Shown here in pieces: positions 5,378 to 5,382 of a stretch of 5,382 nt of DNA. The DNA lies in NCBI GenBank assembly GCA_947598455.1, contig CANQFI010000102.1:1-5382 (forward strand). Reading direction: 5' to 3'. Position 1 is the first letter of the stretch, and each line of letters opens with the position of its first letter. Below the pieces are notes generated by a model. That model searched no databases. It was not told where the DNA came from and saw nothing but the letters and a program-made list of their open reading frames with translations. Made by a program: the position numbers and the translations under genes. Source of the DNA: an uncultured Bacilli bacterium. Its GTDB lineage: Bacteria; Bacillota_I; Bacilli_A; RF39; UBA660.

Positions 5378-5382
5378 AAAAA

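Noticed and set aside
1..5382. A Mollicutes genetic code with TGA as Trp.
   Set aside because: Trp is encoded by TGG in galE and the lipoprotein gene, and all proteins read through at expected lengths without TGA.
1..5382. CRISPR arrays, tRNA or rRNA genes, insertion sequences, phage genes or riboswitches.
   Set aside because: No regularly spaced repeats, cloverleaf-like sequence, transposase or integrase motifs, or long structured leaders were seen. The intergenic gaps are all under about 130 nt.

Overview
The window is a gene-dense, very AT-rich stretch of a chromosome that looks like a low-GC Firmicute (class Bacilli or a close relative), probably an uncultured or gut-type lineage. This rests on strong AGAGG/GGAGG ribosome sites, TATAAT-type promoters, the yqeG-yqeH pair typical of Bacillota, and a gene for the sporulation sigma factor SigK. 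TGG encodes Trp in galE and in the lipoprotein gene, and nothing requires TGA to be read as Trp, so the standard bacterial code fits and a Mollicutes-type code does not. SigK implies the organism, or a recent ancestor, makes endospores.

Layout. Positions 1-1823 hold a minus-strand operon read right to left: yqeG (HAD phosphatase), yqeH (circularly permuted ribosome-assembly GTPase, overlapping yqeG by 8 nt) and the start of mutL (mismatch repair), which runs off the left edge. An AU-rich hairpin with a U run at 1866-1889 ends the next upstream unit, whose last gene is galE (1909-2907). Upstream of galE is a 126-nt gap with a strong but apparently orphan ribosome site. Then come two adjoining minus-strand genes for surface proteins. 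One is a single-pass membrane protein with an FtsX-extracellular-domain-like region (3034-3717). The other is a Tyr-rich lipoprotein with a likely thioredoxin-like N-terminal domain lacking CxxC (3719-4618). A 69-nt divergent promoter region (4619-4687) separates them from plus-strand sigK (4688-5377), which ends just before the window does.

How the parts relate. yqeG/yqeH/mutL are housekeeping genes. GalE supplies UDP-galactose and, judging by its gatekeeper residue, probably UDP-N-acetyl hexosamines for surface glycans. SigK would drive late mother-cell genes; it keeps a short hydrophobic pro-sequence that aligns with the SpoIVFB cleavage region of Bacillus pro-SigK, and it is preceded by a sigma-E-like promoter. 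The least described part is the lipoprotein/FtsX-like pair, which share one transcript and a surface location. Whether they are linked to sporulation, envelope growth or neither cannot be settled from this window.
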